This document shows positions 62,058 to 64,000 of a stretch of DNA of 64,000 nt, in pieces (the first letter of the stretch is position 1; every line of letters begins with the position of its first letter). The notes beneath the pieces are model-generated. The model worked only from the letters and a program-made list of their open reading frames with translations. It did not search any database and had not been told where the DNA came from. The stretch is from Streptomyces misionensis (GTDB taxonomy: Bacteria > Actinomycetota > Actinomycetes > Streptomycetales > Streptomycetaceae). The translations under genes and the position numbers were made by a program. Location of the stretch: positions 248,001 through 312,000 of the forward strand of contig NZ_FNTD01000004.1 of the NCBI RefSeq assembly GCF_900104815.1. Reading direction: 5' to 3'.

Positions 62058-62393
62058 GTGCGGACCTCCCCTTCCGGCCGCCTCGGCGGCGGCCTCCGCC
62101 AGTGCCAACGACCCATCGGCCGCTCGGTGGCGAACCGCTCGGCGGCTTCCCGGAAGTCCCGTGGCGGGCGGTGCGGCCGGGCCGGCGAAAGACCTGCTCG
62201 GCGCGCGCACCGGCCGCCGGGCTTCGGCCCTTCGAGTATCCGCGCCGCCCGTCTGCGGACCCGCGGAGTGTCGTACCCGCTCGCGGCGGGCGTCGGCGGT
62301 GCATGGTGGACACCGCCCCGCGCGGCCGGCCGCGCGGGGCAACCGGGGGCGCGGGGCACGAGTGGGTGAGCGCGGCATCCGAGGAGGCGAACG
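62058..62393. other. divergent intergenic region
   Basis: These 336 bases lie between the divergent isoprenoid fusion and the narG/cupin scar. I see no gene or repeat. Confidence 0.4.
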
Positions 62394-62659
62394 GTGGTGA
62401 GCACCGACCGGGTCGATGCCGCGGCGGAACGGCTGATGGGCACGGCGCAGTACTTCTTCCCCGGGAGCCGGTCGGCCGACCGGCGGGTGCTGTACCGCGA
62501 GGGCGGCCGGAACGCGGAGGAGTTCCACCGGGAGCGGTGGCGCCACGACCGGGAGGGCAGGGCATGGCCGGTGACCTGCTCGTCGTGCCCCCGGCGCGGC
62601 ACGGCCTGGCGGCCCTGGACGGTTCCGCGGTGCTGCTGACCGTCGTTAAGACCGCCTGA
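62394..62659 (+). pseudogene. scar joining the start of narG to the end of a cupin gene
   Basis: GTGGTG with GAGGAGG upstream starts a frame reading RLMGTAQYFFPGSRSADRR, then REGGRNAEEFHRERWRHD, which matches the start of respiratory nitrate reductase alpha subunits up to the conserved RHDK. From ~62555 the match stops, and a different frame reads AGDLLVVPPARHGLAALDG, then AVLLTVVKTA and a stop at 62657-62659, the typical end of a small cupin. No catalytic region of NarG remains. A deletion between a narG-like and a downstream cupin gene explains this best. Confidence 0.55.
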
Positions 62660-62842
62660 CCTCGGCGTCCACCCGGATGGCACCGTCGCGTCGTACGCGA
62701 CGAGCGGTCGTCTCTGGCATTCTGACGCGGTGTCATCCGGGCAGGGCGGAGCACCTTCGCGGGCGCCCGGCACGCTGCCACCAGAGCCGGGGTGCCAACG
62801 CCCCCGGATGCCCACGGTCGGTCCAGCGCGTGGAGGGCGTTC

Positions 62843-64000
62843 ATGACACAGACACGTTCAGGGCCGGGCGGCCCGGACGTCACCACCCGTGAACCCCGGG
62901 TGCCGTCGGGACAGCGGGTCCGGGACTATCTGACGACCACCGACCACAAGAAGATCGCCCATCTGTACTTCGTCACCTCGTTCGCGTTCTTCCTGTTCGC
63001 CGGCGTGCTCGCGATGATCATGCGTGCGGAACTGGCCCGGCCGGGGCTCCAGTTCGTCACCAACCAGCAGTACAACGAGCTGTTCACGATCCACGGCACG
63101 ATCATGATGCTGCTGTTCGCCACCCCCACCTTCGCCGGGTTCGCGAACGCCGTGATGCCGTTGCAGATCGGGGCCCCCGACGTCGCCTTCCCGCGGTTGA
63201 ACGCGTTGTCGTACTGGCTCTTCCTCTTCGGAGGGCTGATCGTCCTCTCCGGTTTCCTCGTCGACCAGGGTGCGGCGCCGTTCGGCTGGTTCGCCTACGC
63301 GCCGCTGAACAACGCGGTGCACTCCCCCGGCCACGGCGGCGACCTGTGGGCCATGGGGCTGGCGGTCGCCGGGGTGAGCACCACGCTCGGCGCCGTCAAC
63401 TTCATCGCGACGATCGTGTGTCTGCGGGTGCCGGGGATGACGATGTTCCGGATGCCGATCTTCACCTGGAACATCCTGTTCACCTCGATCCTGGTGCTGC
63501 TGGCCTTCCCGGTGTTCACCGCGATCCTGCTGGCGCTGGTGGCCGATCGCGCCTACGGCGCCCACATCTTCGACTCGGCCTCCGGAGGGGCGCTGCTGTG
63601 GCAGCACCTCTTCTGGTTCTTCGGCCATCCGGAGGTCTACATCGTGGCGCTGCCGTTCTTCGGCGTCGTCACCGAGATCATCCCCGTGTTCAGCCGCAAA
63701 CCGGTCTTCGGATACGTCGGCATGGTGGGCGCCACGATCGCGATCACGATGCTGTCGGCCGCCGTGTGGGCCCACCACATGTTCGCCACCGGCGCGGTGC
63801 TGCTGCCCTTCTTCTCCCTGATGTCCTTCCTGATCGCCGTCCCGACCGGCGTCAAGTTCTTCAACTGGATCGGCACGATGTGGCAGGGCAGCGTCTCCTT
63901 CGAGACGCCGATGCTGTGGTCGGCCGGCTTCATGGTGACCTTCCTGCTCGGCGGGCTCAGCGGCGTCGTCATCGCCTCGCCCGCCCTGGACTTCCATCTG
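62843..64000 (+). CDS. ctaD: cytochrome c oxidase subunit I (runs off the right edge)
   Basis: The first 386 residues of an aa3-type terminal oxidase subunit I are present and the frame runs past the window end. Landmarks are [12 protein letters not shown], His84 (haem a ligand) in [10 protein letters not shown], the CuB His-Glu-Tyr region FGHPEVY and the later [15 protein letters not shown] lies six bases before the ATG. Membrane segments are as expected. No other oxidase subunit or assembly gene is adjacent upstream, so this may be the second, solitary copy many streptomycetes have rather than the cta operon copy. Confidence 0.95.
   Translation, partial: MTQTRSGPGGPDVTTREPRVPSGQRVRDYLTTTDHKKIAHLYFVTSFAFFLFAGVLAMIMRAELARPGLQFVTNQQYNELFTIHGTIMMLLFATPTFAGFANAVMPLQIGAPDVAFPRLNALSYWLFLFGGLIVLSGFLVDQGAAPFGWFAYAPLNNAVHSPGHGGDLWAMGLAVAGVSTTLGAVNFIATIVCLRVPGMTMFRMPIFTWNILFTSILVLLAFPVFTAILLALVADRAYGAHIFDSASGGALLWQHLFWFFGHPEVYIVALPFFGVVTEIIPVFSRKPVFGYVGMVGATIAITMLSAAVWAHHMFATGAVLLPFFSLMSFLIAVPTGVKFFNWIGTMWQGSVSFETPMLWSAGFMVTFLLGGLSGVVIASPALDFHL

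Noticed and set aside
1..64000. tRNA, rRNA, CRISPR, riboswitch or integrase/attachment site
   Set aside because: None seen on reading both strands; short palindromes found were better explained as terminators or operators.

Overview
The window is high-GC DNA with third-position G/C preference throughout, frequent GTG/TTG starts, GGAGG-type ribosome binding sites and many stop/start overlaps. It carries the classic streptomycete snpR/snpA pair (LysR regulator and snapalysin), so it is almost certainly a Streptomyces chromosome, probably outside the conserved core. No rRNA, tRNA or CRISPR array was seen.

Bases 1-25.4 kb are mostly accessory. At the left edge, on the minus strand, a YbdK-type carboxylate-amine ligase, an AsnO-like amidotransferase and the start of an S9 peptidase form one operon. 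Then come an eCIS-type DUF4157 protein with an HNH-like C-terminus, a decayed IS5-type transposase, snpR/snpA, an NTF2-DUF6221 fusion with a coupled hydrolase, a membrane PP2C phosphatase, RidA and PhzF proteins. A minus-strand block follows with a hydrolase-STAND-TPR protein, a 64-residue peptide and a 2OG-Fe(II) oxygenase. After a beta carbonic anhydrase there is an isoprenoid group (MpaB/DUF2236 oxygenase, polyprenyl synthase with a coupled 94-residue partner, SDR, SnoaL-like protein) with a divergent LysR regulator.

Bases 25.6-55.9 kb look like a biosynthetic gene cluster with no PKS or NRPS core. It holds three adenylate-forming ligases, a two-domain CaiB-type CoA-transferase, a methyltransferase, a UbiA prenyltransferase coupled to an amine-oxidase-type flavoenzyme, a FOXRED2-like flavoenzyme, an FMN alpha-hydroxy-acid oxidase, two P450s (one very atypical) and a CPA2 antiporter. 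Its right half is an amino-sugar or aminocyclitol-like module: two DegT aminotransferases diverge from an overlapping operon of Gfo/Idh oxidoreductase, TIM-barrel isomerase, M20 deacylase, Ldh2 dehydrogenase, second Gfo/Idh and a small DUF6917-like protein. A UDP-HexNAc 6-dehydrogenase-like gene lies just beyond. A TioE-type MerR regulator and an erythromycin-esterase-like gene sit in the middle, separated by a clear operator. The simplest reading is a prenylated product whose core comes from a sugar-derived amino unit activated as an acyl adenylate or CoA ester; the product itself cannot be named from sequence alone.

Bases 56-64 kb return to ordinary genes: an XRE regulator divergent from an aldo/keto reductase, a PH-like protein and a Tat-secreted protein. 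They end with a phytoene-synthase/cis-prenyltransferase fusion, a scar joining the start of narG to the end of a cupin gene, and the start of a cytochrome c oxidase subunit I gene.
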